A stretch of 64,000 bases of DNA, taken from contig NZ_JAAORM010000005.1 of NCBI RefSeq assembly GCF_017695965.1, positions 186,001-250,000 on the forward strand, in the 5' to 3' direction. Made by a program: the position numbers and the translations under genes. A model generated the notes under the pieces. It did no database searches, was not told the origin of the DNA, and was given only the letters and a program-made list of their open reading frames with translations. Origin of the DNA: Prochlorococcus marinus CUG1416 (GTDB lineage Bacteria > Cyanobacteriota > Cyanobacteriia > PCC-6307 > Cyanobiaceae). Each line of letters begins with the position of its first letter. Within the stretch, counting starts at the first letter, position 1. Positions 46,662 through 56,479 of this stretch are shown in pieces.

Positions 46662-48134
46662 ATGCAATTTTCCACATTTCAAAAAAATCTAGATAACTGG
46701 CAAGGTGCTTCATTAATTTTTGGAGTTTTAGAGGAAGAAATTGCAAGCCAACTTGAAAACATAAAATTTGTTGTTGAACCAAAATTATTACTAAAAAAAG
46801 TTACTCAGAAAAAATTCAAAGGAGAAAAAGGAAAAACTTTAAGCTTTGAATTTTTAGATCAAAAATTAGAAACTTTAATCATAGTTGGTCTTGGCAAATC
46901 AAAAAACCTAAATAAAAGTGATATAGAAAACTCCATTGGAAATCTAATTAGAAAAACAGTTGATAAAAATGAAAAAATCAGCATCTTTCTACCTTGGGAA
47001 TTAATAAATTCACAACTAGAAATAAATCAATTAGCAGAGTCAGTCAGATTATCTGCTTATAAGGATAATAGATTCAATAAGAAAAAAGATGAAAATAAAG
47101 TGCTTAAAGAAATAGAGTTTTTGAATTTAAAAGAATTTGAGAATATTAGCTTTGAAGAGACCGAAAAAATATGTGAAGGTGTAGAACTAGCCAGGAGACT
47201 TGTAGCCGCACCTCCAAACAGTCTTACGCCCCACGAAATGTCTATGCAAGCCTCTCAAATAGCTCAAGATCATGGATTGGGAGTAAAAATTTTAGAGGCA
47301 AAAGAATGTGAAGATTTAGGGATGGGTGCATATTTAGCTGTAGCAAAAGGTTCTGATCTAGATCCTAAATTTATACATCTTACTTTGAAGTCAGAGGGGC
47401 CTATAAAAGAAAAGATTGCGCTTGTTGGGAAGGGTTTAACCTTTGATTCTGGAGGATACAACCTGAAAGTAGGAGCCTCTCAAATTGAAATGATGAAATA
47501 TGATATGGGGGGAAGCGCTGCAGTTTTAGGAGCAGCAAAAGCACTTGGAGCAATAAAACCAAAGGGATTAGAAATACATTTTATTGTGGCAGCTTGCGAA
47601 AACATGATAAATGGATCTGCAGTACATCCTGGAGATGTAGTTGAGGCATCTAATGGTAAGACAATTGAAATTAATAACACTGATGCAGAGGGTAGGCTCA
47701 CATTAGCTGATGCTTTAACTTACGCATCCAATTTAAAACCAGATTCAATAATAGATCTCGCCACTTTAACAGGAGCTATTGTTGTTGCATTAGGGAATGA
47801 TGTAGCTGGATTCTGGAGCAATAATAATGATCTAGCAAATGATATAAAAGCTGCATCAGTACAGGCTGGAGAAGAATTATGGCAAATGCCTTTACAAAAA
47901 TCTTATAAAGAAGGGTTAAAGTCTCATATAGCTGATATGAAAAATACAGGTCCTAGAGCGGGTGGGTCAATAACTGCTGCTTTGTTTTTAGAGGAATTCT
48001 TTGATAAACATATTAAATGGGCTCATATCGATATAGCTGGGACTTGTTGGACAGATAAGAATAAGGGGATTAATCCATCAGGTGCAACCGGTTTTGGAGT
48101 TAAAACTCTTGTTCAATGGATTAAAAATAAATAA
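46662..48134 (+). CDS. pepA: Leucyl aminopeptidase (M17)
   Basis: Cytosolic zinc/manganese aminopeptidase that trims peptides and turns over glutathione-type substrates. The 490-residue protein has an N-terminal macro-like domain and a C-terminal peptidase domain with [29 protein letters not shown] and the signature [14 protein letters not shown], all carrying metal ligands. Its gene is convergent with msrA, separated by 12 bases. Confidence 0.96.
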   Translation: MQFSTFQKNLDNWQGASLIFGVLEEEIASQLENIKFVVEPKLLLKKVTQKKFKGEKGKTLSFEFLDQKLETLIIVGLGKSKNLNKSDIENSIGNLIRKTVDKNEKISIFLPWELINSQLEINQLAESVRLSAYKDNRFNKKKDENKVLKEIEFLNLKEFENISFEETEKICEGVELARRLVAAPPNSLTPHEMSMQASQIAQDHGLGVKILEAKECEDLGMGAYLAVAKGSDLDPKFIHLTLKSEGPIKEKIALVGKGLTFDSGGYNLKVGASQIEMMKYDMGGSAAVLGAAKALGAIKPKGLEIHFIVAACENMINGSAVHPGDVVEASNGKTIEINNTDAEGRLTLADALTYASNLKPDSIIDLATLTGAIVVALGNDVAGFWSNNNDLANDIKAASVQAGEELWQMPLQKSYKEGLKSHIADMKNTGPRAGGSITAALFLEEFFDKHIKWAHIDIAGTCWTDKNKGINPSGATGFGVKTLVQWIKNK

Positions 48135-48146
48135 TTATATTTAAAA

Positions 48147-48749
48147 TCATTCAGTCCAAAGATTTGTTGATCTAGCGTTATCCCCCCATAACTTATCCAA
48201 CCTCTGATCTCTGCCACATGAGAATCTATAGAACTTATATTTTAATTCATTTCTCTCAGCAAAATTTTGATGATATTCTTCAGCTAACCAAAATTGACCT
48301 TTTGATTTTAGTTCTACAGATATTTTTTCTAATGGCACTCGCAATTCACTAGAAGCCGAAATAATTGCATTTTTTGCATAACTTTCCTCGGTTGTATCTT
48401 TGTAAAAAATCACAGGCCTGTAAGAATCTCCACGATCACAAAATTGACCATTACCGTCAAGAGGATCAATATTTCTCAAATAAAGCCTAAGTATCTCAGG
48501 TAAACTTACTAAGTTAGAGTCATATTCAACTAAAACCACTTCCTGATGGCCATCATGATTTTCGTAGGTAGGATTTTGTAAATCCCCTCCTGAATAGCCA
48601 CTTTTTACAAAATTTATCCCATTTAGGGACTCTAAATCATGCTCTAAACACCAAAAACAACCCCCGGCAAGAATCAATTCTTCTGCAAAAGTATTTAAAG
48701 GGTTAATTAATATTGAAAAAACAATTATTAAAGGTAAAAAATATTTCAT
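48147..48749 (-). CDS. msrA: Peptide-methionine (S)-S-oxide reductase MsrA, exported form
   Basis: Repairs methionine sulfoxide. The 200-residue product has a signal-like hydrophobic N terminus (YFLPLIIVFSILINPLNTFA, cleavage near residue 22), so it probably acts in the periplasm or lumen. The catalytic Cys lies in LAGGCFWCLEHD, with GYSGGDLQNPTYENHDGHQEVVLVEY and DPLDGNGQFCDRGDSYRPVI. The usual recycling Cys at the C terminus is present (FSCGRDQRLD). It follows lpxB by 16 bases and may be in the same operon. Confidence 0.93.
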   Translation of the reverse strand: MKYFLPLIIVFSILINPLNTFAEELILAGGCFWCLEHDLESLNGINFVKSGYSGGDLQNPTYENHDGHQEVVLVEYDSNLVSLPEILRLYLRNIDPLDGNGQFCDRGDSYRPVIFYKDTTEESYAKNAIISASSELRVPLEKISVELKSKGQFWLAEEYHQNFAERNELKYKFYRFSCGRDQRLDKLWGDNARSTNLWTE

Positions 48750-48765
48750 TTTTTTATTATAAAGT

Positions 48766-49944
48766 TCAAATTATGGAATTAATAATTTCTTTGGCTGCTC
48801 TTTCAACTACTCCTTCATCCCCTAATTCTTTTTTCAAAAGAGTATAACCTTTTTTGATTTTTGCTTTTTCTGATTTCAGATCGATAATCCTGCAAGCTTT
48901 ATAAAAAATTTTCTTTTCATTAAAATTTTTCTGGACAAACTCTGGTATTACTAATTTCTTAACTAAAAGATTCACAGGAGAAATAAACCTCACCTTAAAA
49001 TTGAGAATTTTTTTTGCAATAAAAGCGGTAACTCTACTCACTCTATATCCAACAATCTGTGGTATTCCATATAAAGCCAATTCCATATTAACTGTGCCAG
49101 ATTTACATAATGCTAGTTTTGTTAATGCATAAATATAAAGCATCAATTCGGAATTATCTTTTTGAGAAATAACCTTTCCTTTGATTTTATATTTATCCAA
49201 ACCATTTCTAAATCTTTTATCAAAAACTCTCCTACAGGATGGTATGTATACAACAAGGGTTGGATATCTTAATTGTAATTGTTTTGCAGTTTTCAAGAAG
49301 GTAGGTAATATATATCTCAACTCTTGGGGTCTTGATGCAGGCATTAAAAGTAAGATATTCTGATTTGGTCGAAGTTCCAAAATTGTTCTCGAATCTTTCT
49401 TCGAAGGTAGTTTTTTCGTCAAATCAATCATTGGATGTCCAACCCAAAAAACATTTCCTCCCCGCCTCTTATAAAAGTTTGCTTCCTGCTTAAAAATCGC
49501 AAAAATTTTATCTGAAAAATTAATTAAATTTGTAGTGCTATTGTTACCAAATCTCCATGCCCATTCTTGAGGAGCAATATAATAGTAAATAGGAAAATTA
49601 TTTCTCGATCTTTTTAATTTTGACCCAATTTTAATATTAGGTCCCATATAGTCGATCAATATTAAACAATTTGGACGTAACTTCTTTATGGATTTATAAA
49701 ATTTTTTCTGAACTTTCATCATAGGAAGAATTAGAGGTAAAATCTCCCATATTCCTATCGCACTTATTGATGTAGTATCTTGAATAATTTGAACTCCTTC
49801 ATTCTTCATCTTTTCGCCGCCTAGTCCATAGATCTCTAAGTTAATTGCATATTTTCTAGCTTCATCAAATAATGCTTTTGACAATAAACTGCCATGTAAA
49901 TCTCCAGAGACTTCCCCGGTACTGATAAATATCTTTTTATTCAT
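48766..49944 (-). CDS. lpxB: Lipid-A-disaccharide synthase
   Basis: Joins UDP-diacylglucosamine to lipid X in lipid A synthesis. The 392-residue GT-B enzyme has the N-terminal ISTGEVSGDLHGSLL, YYIAPQEWAWRFG, VGHPMID, LLMPASRPQELRY and CKSGTVNMELALYGIPQIVGY. Its start abuts the lpxA stop. It closes the minus-strand series bamA-lpxC-fabZ-lpxA-lpxB. Confidence 0.95.
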   Translation of the reverse strand: MNKKIFISTGEVSGDLHGSLLSKALFDEARKYAINLEIYGLGGEKMKNEGVQIIQDTTSISAIGIWEILPLILPMMKVQKKFYKSIKKLRPNCLILIDYMGPNIKIGSKLKRSRNNFPIYYYIAPQEWAWRFGNNSTTNLINFSDKIFAIFKQEANFYKRRGGNVFWVGHPMIDLTKKLPSKKDSRTILELRPNQNILLLMPASRPQELRYILPTFLKTAKQLQLRYPTLVVYIPSCRRVFDKRFRNGLDKYKIKGKVISQKDNSELMLYIYALTKLALCKSGTVNMELALYGIPQIVGYRVSRVTAFIAKKILNFKVRFISPVNLLVKKLVIPEFVQKNFNEKKIFYKACRIIDLKSEKAKIKKGYTLLKKELGDEGVVERAAKEIINSII

Positions 49945-50783
49945 TAATTTATAAAAGGCATTGGCCCGCGTCTTTCTTTTGATATTGAATCTTTTAAAAA
50001 ATCACATAATTTTGTTGAAGAAAGATCTAATTTGCATTTTATTGCCATATCCAATGCGTCAGCAATTACGTTATTGGACTTAAAAAGTAAATTCCAAGTA
50101 CTTTGCAAAAGTTTTAAATCGAAGTCCTTATTTTCCATCAAACCACTTCTTTTAATTCCAATCCTATTCAAACCTCTCAATCTTCCTGGATGTCCTTCGG
50201 CTAAACAAAAAGGCGGTACGTCTCTATCAACTCTCGTCATCCCTCCAATCATTGCTAAATATCCAATATGTACAAATTGATGAATACCTAAACAACCACC
50301 AATAATAGCTTTGTCTTCAACCTTTACATGGCCTGCAACTTGAACACTATTTGATAAAACTATCCTATTCCCAAGTTCACAATTATGGCCTATGTGAGTG
50401 TATGCCATTAACAAATTATTATTGCCAATAATAGTTTTTTCTCCTTCATCGGTCGCCTTATTAATAGTTACGCATTCTCTAAAAGTATTATTATCTCCAA
50501 TAATTACTTCAGTAGGAGCCCCTTTATATTTAAGATCTTGAGGATCCAGACCTATGCACACATTTGGGAAAACTTTATTTTTAATACCAAGTTGAGTTCT
50601 TCCAGTAATAACAGCATTTGGTCCTATTTCTGTTCCTTTCCCAATTATCACATTAGGACCGACAATAGCTCCTTGAGAGATAATAACTCCATCATGTAAT
50701 TCGGCACTTGGATCAACAAAAGCATTAGGGTGAACTTTTACACCACTAAAGCTTGACTGTAATTCAGTATTTTGATTCTCCAT
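49944..50783 (-). CDS. lpxA: UDP-N-acetylglucosamine O-acyltransferase
   Basis: First step of lipid A synthesis. From ATG 50783 the product has 279 residues; TTG 50795 is possible but would overlap fabZ. It is a left-handed beta-helix of hexapeptide repeats (VHPNAFVDPSAELHDGVIIS and many I-G-x-N steps) with the catalytic His in YTHIGHNCELGN and a C-terminal helical part. The ATG lies 4 bases after the fabZ stop, a tight operon join. Confidence 0.95.
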   Translation of the reverse strand: MENQNTELQSSFSGVKVHPNAFVDPSAELHDGVIISQGAIVGPNVIIGKGTEIGPNAVITGRTQLGIKNKVFPNVCIGLDPQDLKYKGAPTEVIIGDNNTFRECVTINKATDEGEKTIIGNNNLLMAYTHIGHNCELGNRIVLSNSVQVAGHVKVEDKAIIGGCLGIHQFVHIGYLAMIGGMTRVDRDVPPFCLAEGHPGRLRGLNRIGIKRSGLMENKDFDLKLLQSTWNLLFKSNNVIADALDMAIKCKLDLSSTKLCDFLKDSISKERRGPMPFIN

Positions 50784-50787
50784 ATAA

Positions 50788-51246
50788 CTAATCAACTAAT
50801 GAGAACATTAATTCACCAGCGCAAACCAACTTCCCATCTACGTTGGCCTCACCTTTAATCTTTCCAAATCTTTGTCTTTTAATACTCAGTAATTCACAAG
50901 TAATTATCAATTGATCTCCAGGCACAACAGGTTTTCTGAATTTAACATTATTTATTCCCGCAAAGACGAAAAGTCCTTTAGGGAGATCGGCCATTTGCGT
51001 TACTATTATTCCTCCAACTTGAGCCATTGATTCAACAATAAGAACACCTGGCATTATAGGCCTTTCAGGAAAATGTCCTTGAAATTGAGGCTCATTTATA
51101 GTTACATTTTTTACTGCAACAGCCCTCTCCCCAGGAATATGCTCTATTACTTTATCCACAAGAGCAAAAGGATACCTATGAGGTAATAAACCTAGTATTT
51201 TCTCAGAGGAAAGTTGATTATTTTCACTGGATAATTTCTTTTCCAA
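50788..51246 (-). CDS. fabZ: 3-hydroxyacyl-ACP dehydratase FabZ
   Basis: Dehydrates hydroxyacyl-ACP in fatty acid synthesis and balances the lipid A pool. The 152-residue hot-dog protein has [16 protein letters not shown], the catalytic His in [15 protein letters not shown] and the Glu in [11 protein letters not shown]. Its clustering between lpxC and lpxA is the well-known gamma-proteobacterial and cyanobacterial arrangement. Confidence 0.96.
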   Translation of the reverse strand: MEKKLSSENNQLSSEKILGLLPHRYPFALVDKVIEHIPGERAVAVKNVTINEPQFQGHFPERPIMPGVLIVESMAQVGGIIVTQMADLPKGLFVFAGINNVKFRKPVVPGDQLIITCELLSIKRQRFGKIKGEANVDGKLVCAGELMFSLVD

Positions 51247-51263
51247 AACAATTAAAGATAAAG

Positions 51264-52100
51264 TTAATTTTTTAGCGATGAGGCCAATAAAGCATTTAAA
51301 GAATGTGATCCTTTATAAACTAAAATTTGTGCCTTAGGTAACCCTACCAAAGCCAAGTCCCCAATAAGGTCTAAAATTTTATGTCTTATTGGTTCATTAT
51401 CAAATCTTAATGGTGGATTAACCCATTCATCACCATTACAAACAAGAGCATTTTCTAAACTTCCTCCTTTTATCAATCCAAGTTCACTTAATTCTTGGAA
51501 TTGATCTTTAAAACCAAATGTTCTTGCTGGAGCAATCATTTCAACGAAACTTTTTGGATTTAAATCAATCACATAAGTTTGATTTCCAATTGCTTTATAG
51601 GGAAAACTGATAGTAGATATAATTGTAGTTTTTTCAGAGGGTGTAGCAGCTATAACTGAGCCTTCTCTATTTAAAATTATTGATTTATTAATCTCTAGAA
51701 AAAAATTATCTGGTTTAGGTACCTTTTTTATTCCTACTTCTTCAAAAGCTCTAACCCACTGTATTGCGGATCCATCTAAAAGCGGGATCTCTTTGCCATC
51801 AACCTCAATATGAATATAACTTAAACCACATCCAGCCAATGAAGCTAATAAATGTTCGACAGTATATAAATTTCTACTTCCTAATTTAATTGCCGTACAA
51901 AGCATCGTACTTCCAATTAAATCTTGTGTTAGCTTAAAAATCTTTTTAGGCTTGTCCCTAAAAGAGATATGAAATCCTTCTTTTTCATAAGAAGAAATTG
52001 TAACGCTTGTTTTCTCTCCACTATGAAGGCCTACACCTTCCCTGGAGATAACACCAGCCAGGGTATAGCAATAATCATAATTAGTTGACCAAGAAAACAC
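51264..52100 (-). CDS. lpxC: UDP-3-O-acyl-N-acetylglucosamine deacetylase
   Basis: Zinc deacetylase, the committed step of lipid A synthesis. The 278-residue product starts with GTG directly after the bamA stop (TAA then GTG). Zinc and catalytic residues: [11 protein letters not shown] (His), [15 protein letters not shown] (His and Asp), with [10 protein letters not shown] and [12 protein letters not shown] at the substrate site. Translational coupling with bamA ties outer-membrane assembly to lipid A synthesis. Confidence 0.95.
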   Translation of the reverse strand: MFSWSTNYDYCYTLAGVISREGVGLHSGEKTSVTISSYEKEGFHISFRDKPKKIFKLTQDLIGSTMLCTAIKLGSRNLYTVEHLLASLAGCGLSYIHIEVDGKEIPLLDGSAIQWVRAFEEVGIKKVPKPDNFFLEINKSIILNREGSVIAATPSEKTTIISTISFPYKAIGNQTYVIDLNPKSFVEMIAPARTFGFKDQFQELSELGLIKGGSLENALVCNGDEWVNPPLRFDNEPIRHKILDLIGDLALVGLPKAQILVYKGSHSLNALLASSLKN

Positions 52101-54233
52101 TTAAAACTTCCATCCAACTCCAAGTGTATATCTCCAATCTCCACTTAGGTCCTTACTGGCAACATCTAATCTTAATGGACCAATTGGGGTTTTTATTCCG
52201 ACTCCCCCACCTACTGAATAACCAGAACCAGATTTCTGCAATAACTTACCAGGTTTTCCTGGGACATCCTCTTGAGAGCCTAAATCACTTCCTGCATCAA
52301 CGAATAAAGCTCCTGATAGCATTCGCCAAACAGGGAATCTATATTCTGCTGTGCCCTCAACAAAACTTTTACTTACAGCCAAATCACAAGATCCCCAACC
52401 CCTTACAGATGATGTTCCTCCCATACAAAATGCTTCATAAGGAGGTAGTTCTCCAATAATAGTTCCAGCCTTAAATTGAAAACCTATAGCTTGTGGACAA
52501 TCTTCACTAGTCGCATTACTAGACCTACATCCTTTGGTTAAATTTATCAATTTTGTTGGTATAAAATGTGAAAATGAGGCTCTCATTCTATTGAAAGTTG
52601 GAGAGTTTTCACCCATTGAAACAAACTGTTCAGTGCCAAAGCTTAATTTATTTCCTGAAGTTGGGTTTATAGAATTATTCAAATTGTTTCTAGATGTGCT
52701 TGCGATAAAACTTACTAATGTGTTTTCCGCAGGGCATGAACCATCATTTGGGTTAAATCCGATGCAGATAATATCGCTTACATTACCTGTAGTTGGGGTT
52801 AAATCACCATAAGGTTTTTTATTCCCACTGCCATCAATCATCTTTACTTTCTTAAAATTCATACCAGCAAGAACTCTCCATTTAGCCGCCTTGAATGGAT
52901 CTCCACCATTAAGAGGTCTTGAGAAAGAAAATCCACCCCCAGTTTTTTCCAAAACTATTGATGAAAAAGTATCAGAAGTTGAAGTATTTGTATCATCTAC
53001 AGCGTATATACGCCCATTATTTTCACTTTTAAATTCTTGTGGATAATCTCTACTTAGAAAAACATTTGTTCTAAAAGAAGTTTTATGTTTATCTCCTTTA
53101 ATCCATGGATCAGATAAAGAAAAATTATAGGTTGTTGAATATTCTCCAAAATTTAGGTTGATATTTGTAGACCATGCTCTACCTAGTGTATTAGTCTCCT
53201 GCAAACCAATTGAGGCAAAGATACCTGAACTATTACTATAACCAAGGCCACCTGTTAATGATCCTGTTCTTTGCTCGCTTAAATCTAAAAAAATCATGAC
53301 TTGGCCAGGATTGAGATTATCTGGACCAAGAGATACCTTGACATCATCAAATAATGATGTGGCATATAGCCTTTTGATATCTGCTTCCAAAGTTTTTCTA
53401 TTAAATATAGTGCCTGGTTGCGTTTTTAACTCTCTTTTTATCACCCAGTCTTTTGTTTTCCCTTTTCTAGGTTTTCCATCGATAATAGATTCACCATCAG
53501 ATCCTGGAAATCTTAATTTTATATCAGATATAATACCCTCAGAAACATTTAATGTTACTATCCCGTTTTCAGAGATTCTATCTGGGCCATTTATTCTAGC
53601 TAAAGAATAACCTTCACTTTCATAACGCTTTTTTATTATTTCTATCTTATTTTGTAATTCATTTAGGTTAAGAGTTGTGCCATAAAAATTACTAAAAATC
53701 TCATCTACGTATGAATTAGGTATTACAGAATTTATTGGATTAAGTTGAACTTTCGTCAAAATTGGATTTGGCACTACATTTACAATTAGCATCACTCCTA
53801 ATGGTCCATCTTGAGACTTTATTTTGACTCCTGAAAACCAACCACTAGCATATATTGAATTTAGGTCTTTTTTTAAGATTTGATTATCAACAATACTTCC
53901 TGGTTTGATACTCATAGAATCATATGCAGCCAATTCAAGTTTTCTACCCTCAGGATGATTTTCCCAACCTTCGATAATTATTTCTGAGATAAGAACTCTT
54001 TCTTGATTAATGTTTTTTTGATTTTCTGCAACAAAGAAATTTTTCTCTTGTTTAATATCAAATCCTTGAAATAAAACATTGTTAATATTGTTTATTTCCA
54101 ATATTGATATCGATTGTTCATCTTCATTTTGCGAATACTTGGCAGCTAGTTCTGAATTATTTGATAACAAAATTAAGGGTGAACAAGCAATATTTGTAAA
54201 AACCTTTCTAAATTTTAAAAAATGTTTTGGCAT
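52101..54233 (-). CDS. bamA: BamA/Omp85 outer-membrane assembly protein
   Basis: Beta-barrel insertase of the outer membrane, related to chloroplast Toc75. The 710-residue protein has an N-terminal export signal region (about 1-35), then about three POTRA domains (visible as LISEIIIEGWENHPEGRKLE, PILTKVQLNPINSVIP and GIISDIKLRFPGSDG) and a C-terminal 16-strand barrel with the RGW lid motif as VRGWGSC and a final aromatic YTLGVGWKF. It lies between purC and lpxC. Confidence 0.93.
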   Translation of the reverse strand: MPKHFLKFRKVFTNIACSPLILLSNNSELAAKYSQNEDEQSISILEINNINNVLFQGFDIKQEKNFFVAENQKNINQERVLISEIIIEGWENHPEGRKLELAAYDSMSIKPGSIVDNQILKKDLNSIYASGWFSGVKIKSQDGPLGVMLIVNVVPNPILTKVQLNPINSVIPNSYVDEIFSNFYGTTLNLNELQNKIEIIKKRYESEGYSLARINGPDRISENGIVTLNVSEGIISDIKLRFPGSDGESIIDGKPRKGKTKDWVIKRELKTQPGTIFNRKTLEADIKRLYATSLFDDVKVSLGPDNLNPGQVMIFLDLSEQRTGSLTGGLGYSNSSGIFASIGLQETNTLGRAWSTNINLNFGEYSTTYNFSLSDPWIKGDKHKTSFRTNVFLSRDYPQEFKSENNGRIYAVDDTNTSTSDTFSSIVLEKTGGGFSFSRPLNGGDPFKAAKWRVLAGMNFKKVKMIDGSGNKKPYGDLTPTTGNVSDIICIGFNPNDGSCPAENTLVSFIASTSRNNLNNSINPTSGNKLSFGTEQFVSMGENSPTFNRMRASFSHFIPTKLINLTKGCRSSNATSEDCPQAIGFQFKAGTIIGELPPYEAFCMGGTSSVRGWGSCDLAVSKSFVEGTAEYRFPVWRMLSGALFVDAGSDLGSQEDVPGKPGKLLQKSGSGYSVGGGVGIKTPIGPLRLDVASKDLSGDWRYTLGVGWKF

Positions 54234-54278
54234 AGAATTTTTGATTAAAGTAAATAAAACATTATTAATTGAATTGAG

Positions 54279-55007
54279 TTAAATGAAATCATTTATTCTT
54301 CTGTTAATTTCACTATAAGCTTCAATTAGACCACCTAAATCATTCCTAAATATGTCTTTGTCTAGACTTACAATTATATCATTTTTCTGATTGAGATCCC
54401 ACAATCTACAATTATCGGGGCTTATTTCGTCCCCAAGAAGAATATTTTTTTTAAAATCATAACCAAACTCCAACTTAAAATCTACAAGTTGAAGCTGAAT
54501 ATTTTTAAAAAAACTTTTCAGGATCCCATTAATTTTTAAAGTTAATTCTATTATTAAATCCAAATCGTTGGAGCTTAGTATGTTCATTAATTCAATTCTA
54601 TCTTTTGTAATTAGCGGATCATTAAGTTCATCATTTTTAAGGTAAATATCAATTAATGGTTTTTCAAGGGCAGTCCCGGATTTAATAGTCGTTTGTTTAC
54701 ACAAAGAACCATAGGCAGTATTTCTAAGAACAATTTCTAAGGGAATTACTTTTATTTTTTGTGCAATCATTGTATTTTGATTTTTAAGTTCAAGAAAATG
54801 AGTTGGAATATTATTATTCACAAGTAGTTCAAAAATTCTTGCACTTATTTGGCAATTCAGTTTACCCTTCCCTTCAAATTTAGCTTTTTTCATCGCATTA
54901 AAAGCCGTAGCATCATCTTTAAATTCAATTATTACTTTATCTGCATCATCATGAGAAAATACTTTTTTTGCTTTCCCTTCGTAAAGCAATTCATATTTAT
55001 TATTCAT
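54279..55007 (-). CDS. purC: Phosphoribosylaminoimidazole-succinocarboxamide synthase
   Basis: Purine pathway step joining aspartate to CAIR. The 242-residue protein has LLYEGKAKKVFSHDD, EFKDDATAFNAMKKA, IPTHFLELKN, IPLEIVLRNTAYGSL and the conserved LVDFKLEFGYDF and LGDEISPDNCRLWD. It is divergent from purD, 136 bases apart, so a shared regulatory region at 55008-55143 serves two purine genes. Confidence 0.95.
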   Translation of the reverse strand: MNNKYELLYEGKAKKVFSHDDADKVIIEFKDDATAFNAMKKAKFEGKGKLNCQISARIFELLVNNNIPTHFLELKNQNTMIAQKIKVIPLEIVLRNTAYGSLCKQTTIKSGTALEKPLIDIYLKNDELNDPLITKDRIELMNILSSNDLDLIIELTLKINGILKSFFKNIQLQLVDFKLEFGYDFKKNILLGDEISPDNCRLWDLNQKNDIIVSLDKDIFRNDLGGLIEAYSEINRRINDFI

Positions 55008-55143
55008 TAATTTAAGACCTCATTTGATCACTAAAAGTACGATTTTTAATTAACATATTTATTGGAGATACATTTTTAAAAAACAGTTTAATTTATTTTA
55101 ACTGATTATTTATCGAAACCTCATAACCTTCAAAAACAAACTT

Positions 55144-56475
55144 ATGAGTATTAATTCAAAAAGTTCTAAGACCATCAGTAGGTTAAAAAATATTTTAATA
55201 ATTGGCAATGGTGGGAGAGAAAATTCTTTGGCTTGGGCTATTCAAAAAAATGAATCAGTCAGAAAAGTTTATTTAATACCTGGTAACGCTGGATCAGAAA
55301 GAATAAAAAAATGTGAAAGAATAAAAATTGACATAAACAATAAAACTGAATTGGTTAAAAAGCTTGCTTTTTTAAAAATAGATTTAATTGTAATAGGACC
55401 AGAAATACCTTTAGCGAATGGATTAGCTGACTTTCTTCGCAAAAAAGACTTTAAAGTGTTTGGCCCTGGTAAAGATGGAGCAAAATTAGAATATAGCAAA
55501 TCTTGGGCAAAGGAATTTATGCAAAACGCAAATATTCCAACCGCAAACTTTTGGAAAGTCAATTCTCTAGAAGAAGCAAAAAAAATTATCCATTCATCAC
55601 CTTTTCCTCTAGTAGTGAAAGCGGATGGTCTGGCTTCAGGTAAAGGTGTTTTTATTCCCCATTCAAAAGATGAATGTTTTAAAGCAGCAGAATCAATCTT
55701 CAATGGTAAGTTTGGAAACTCTGGTAACGTGGTTGTTTTAGAAGAAAAAATTCAGGGTCCAGAAGTTTCAGTTTTTGCTCTTTGTGATGGACAGAGATAC
55801 ATATTACTTCCAACTGCACAAGATCATAAACGCCTCAATGAGAAAGATAAAGGTCCAAATACTGGAGGGATGGGAGCTTACTCTCCTGCCCCACTATTAA
55901 CAGAAGATTCCCTTAACAGAATCATCAAAGAGATCATTGAACCCACAATAAATGAACTAAATAAAAGAAATATTGATTATAAAGGCGTAATTTATTTTGG
56001 ATTGATGCTCACAACTTCTGGACCCAAAGTTATAGAATATAATTGCAGATTTGGTGATCCAGAATGCCAAACAATCATGCCTTTGATGGATCAAGATTTT
56101 TTATTTCTTTTAGAAAAATGCTCGATGGGAAATTTAACTGGGCAAGAAAAAATTGATCGTCATGATAAGGTTAGTGGTTGTGTAATAGCGACCTCAAAGG
56201 GTTACCCTAACGAATATAAAATTGGCTTTCCAATAAAAATAGGAAAAATTGACTCAACTGATTGTCAGATTTTCGACTCAGGTACTTCTCTAAGTAAAAA
56301 TGGGGAATTACTAACTGATGGAGGAAGAGTCTTAAGTATTGTCTGTCAAGATAAAGATTTTGATATGGTTTTTAATAAAGCATACAAGAATTTAAAAGAA
56401 ATAAATTTTGATGGTATTTACTTTAGAAAAGATATAGGTCATCAAGTAAGAAAAAACTTTTCTAAGGAGAATTAA
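55144..56475 (+). CDS. purD: Phosphoribosylamine--glycine ligase
   Basis: ATP-grasp enzyme of purine synthesis. The 443-residue product has LIIGNGGRENSLAWAIQ, LIVIGPEIPLANGLAD, FPLVVKADGLASGKGVFIP, the ATP-grasp KGPNTGGMGAYSPAP and YNCRFGDPECQTIMP. nblS follows 4 bases downstream, so the two are probably one transcript, and purC lies divergent upstream. Confidence 0.95.
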   Translation: MSINSKSSKTISRLKNILIIGNGGRENSLAWAIQKNESVRKVYLIPGNAGSERIKKCERIKIDINNKTELVKKLAFLKIDLIVIGPEIPLANGLADFLRKKDFKVFGPGKDGAKLEYSKSWAKEFMQNANIPTANFWKVNSLEEAKKIIHSSPFPLVVKADGLASGKGVFIPHSKDECFKAAESIFNGKFGNSGNVVVLEEKIQGPEVSVFALCDGQRYILLPTAQDHKRLNEKDKGPNTGGMGAYSPAPLLTEDSLNRIIKEIIEPTINELNKRNIDYKGVIYFGLMLTTSGPKVIEYNCRFGDPECQTIMPLMDQDFLFLLEKCSMGNLTGQEKIDRHDKVSGCVIATSKGYPNEYKIGFPIKIGKIDSTDCQIFDSGTSLSKNGELLTDGGRVLSIVCQDKDFDMVFNKAYKNLKEINFDGIYFRKDIGHQVRKNFSKEN

Positions 56476-56479
56476 GCTT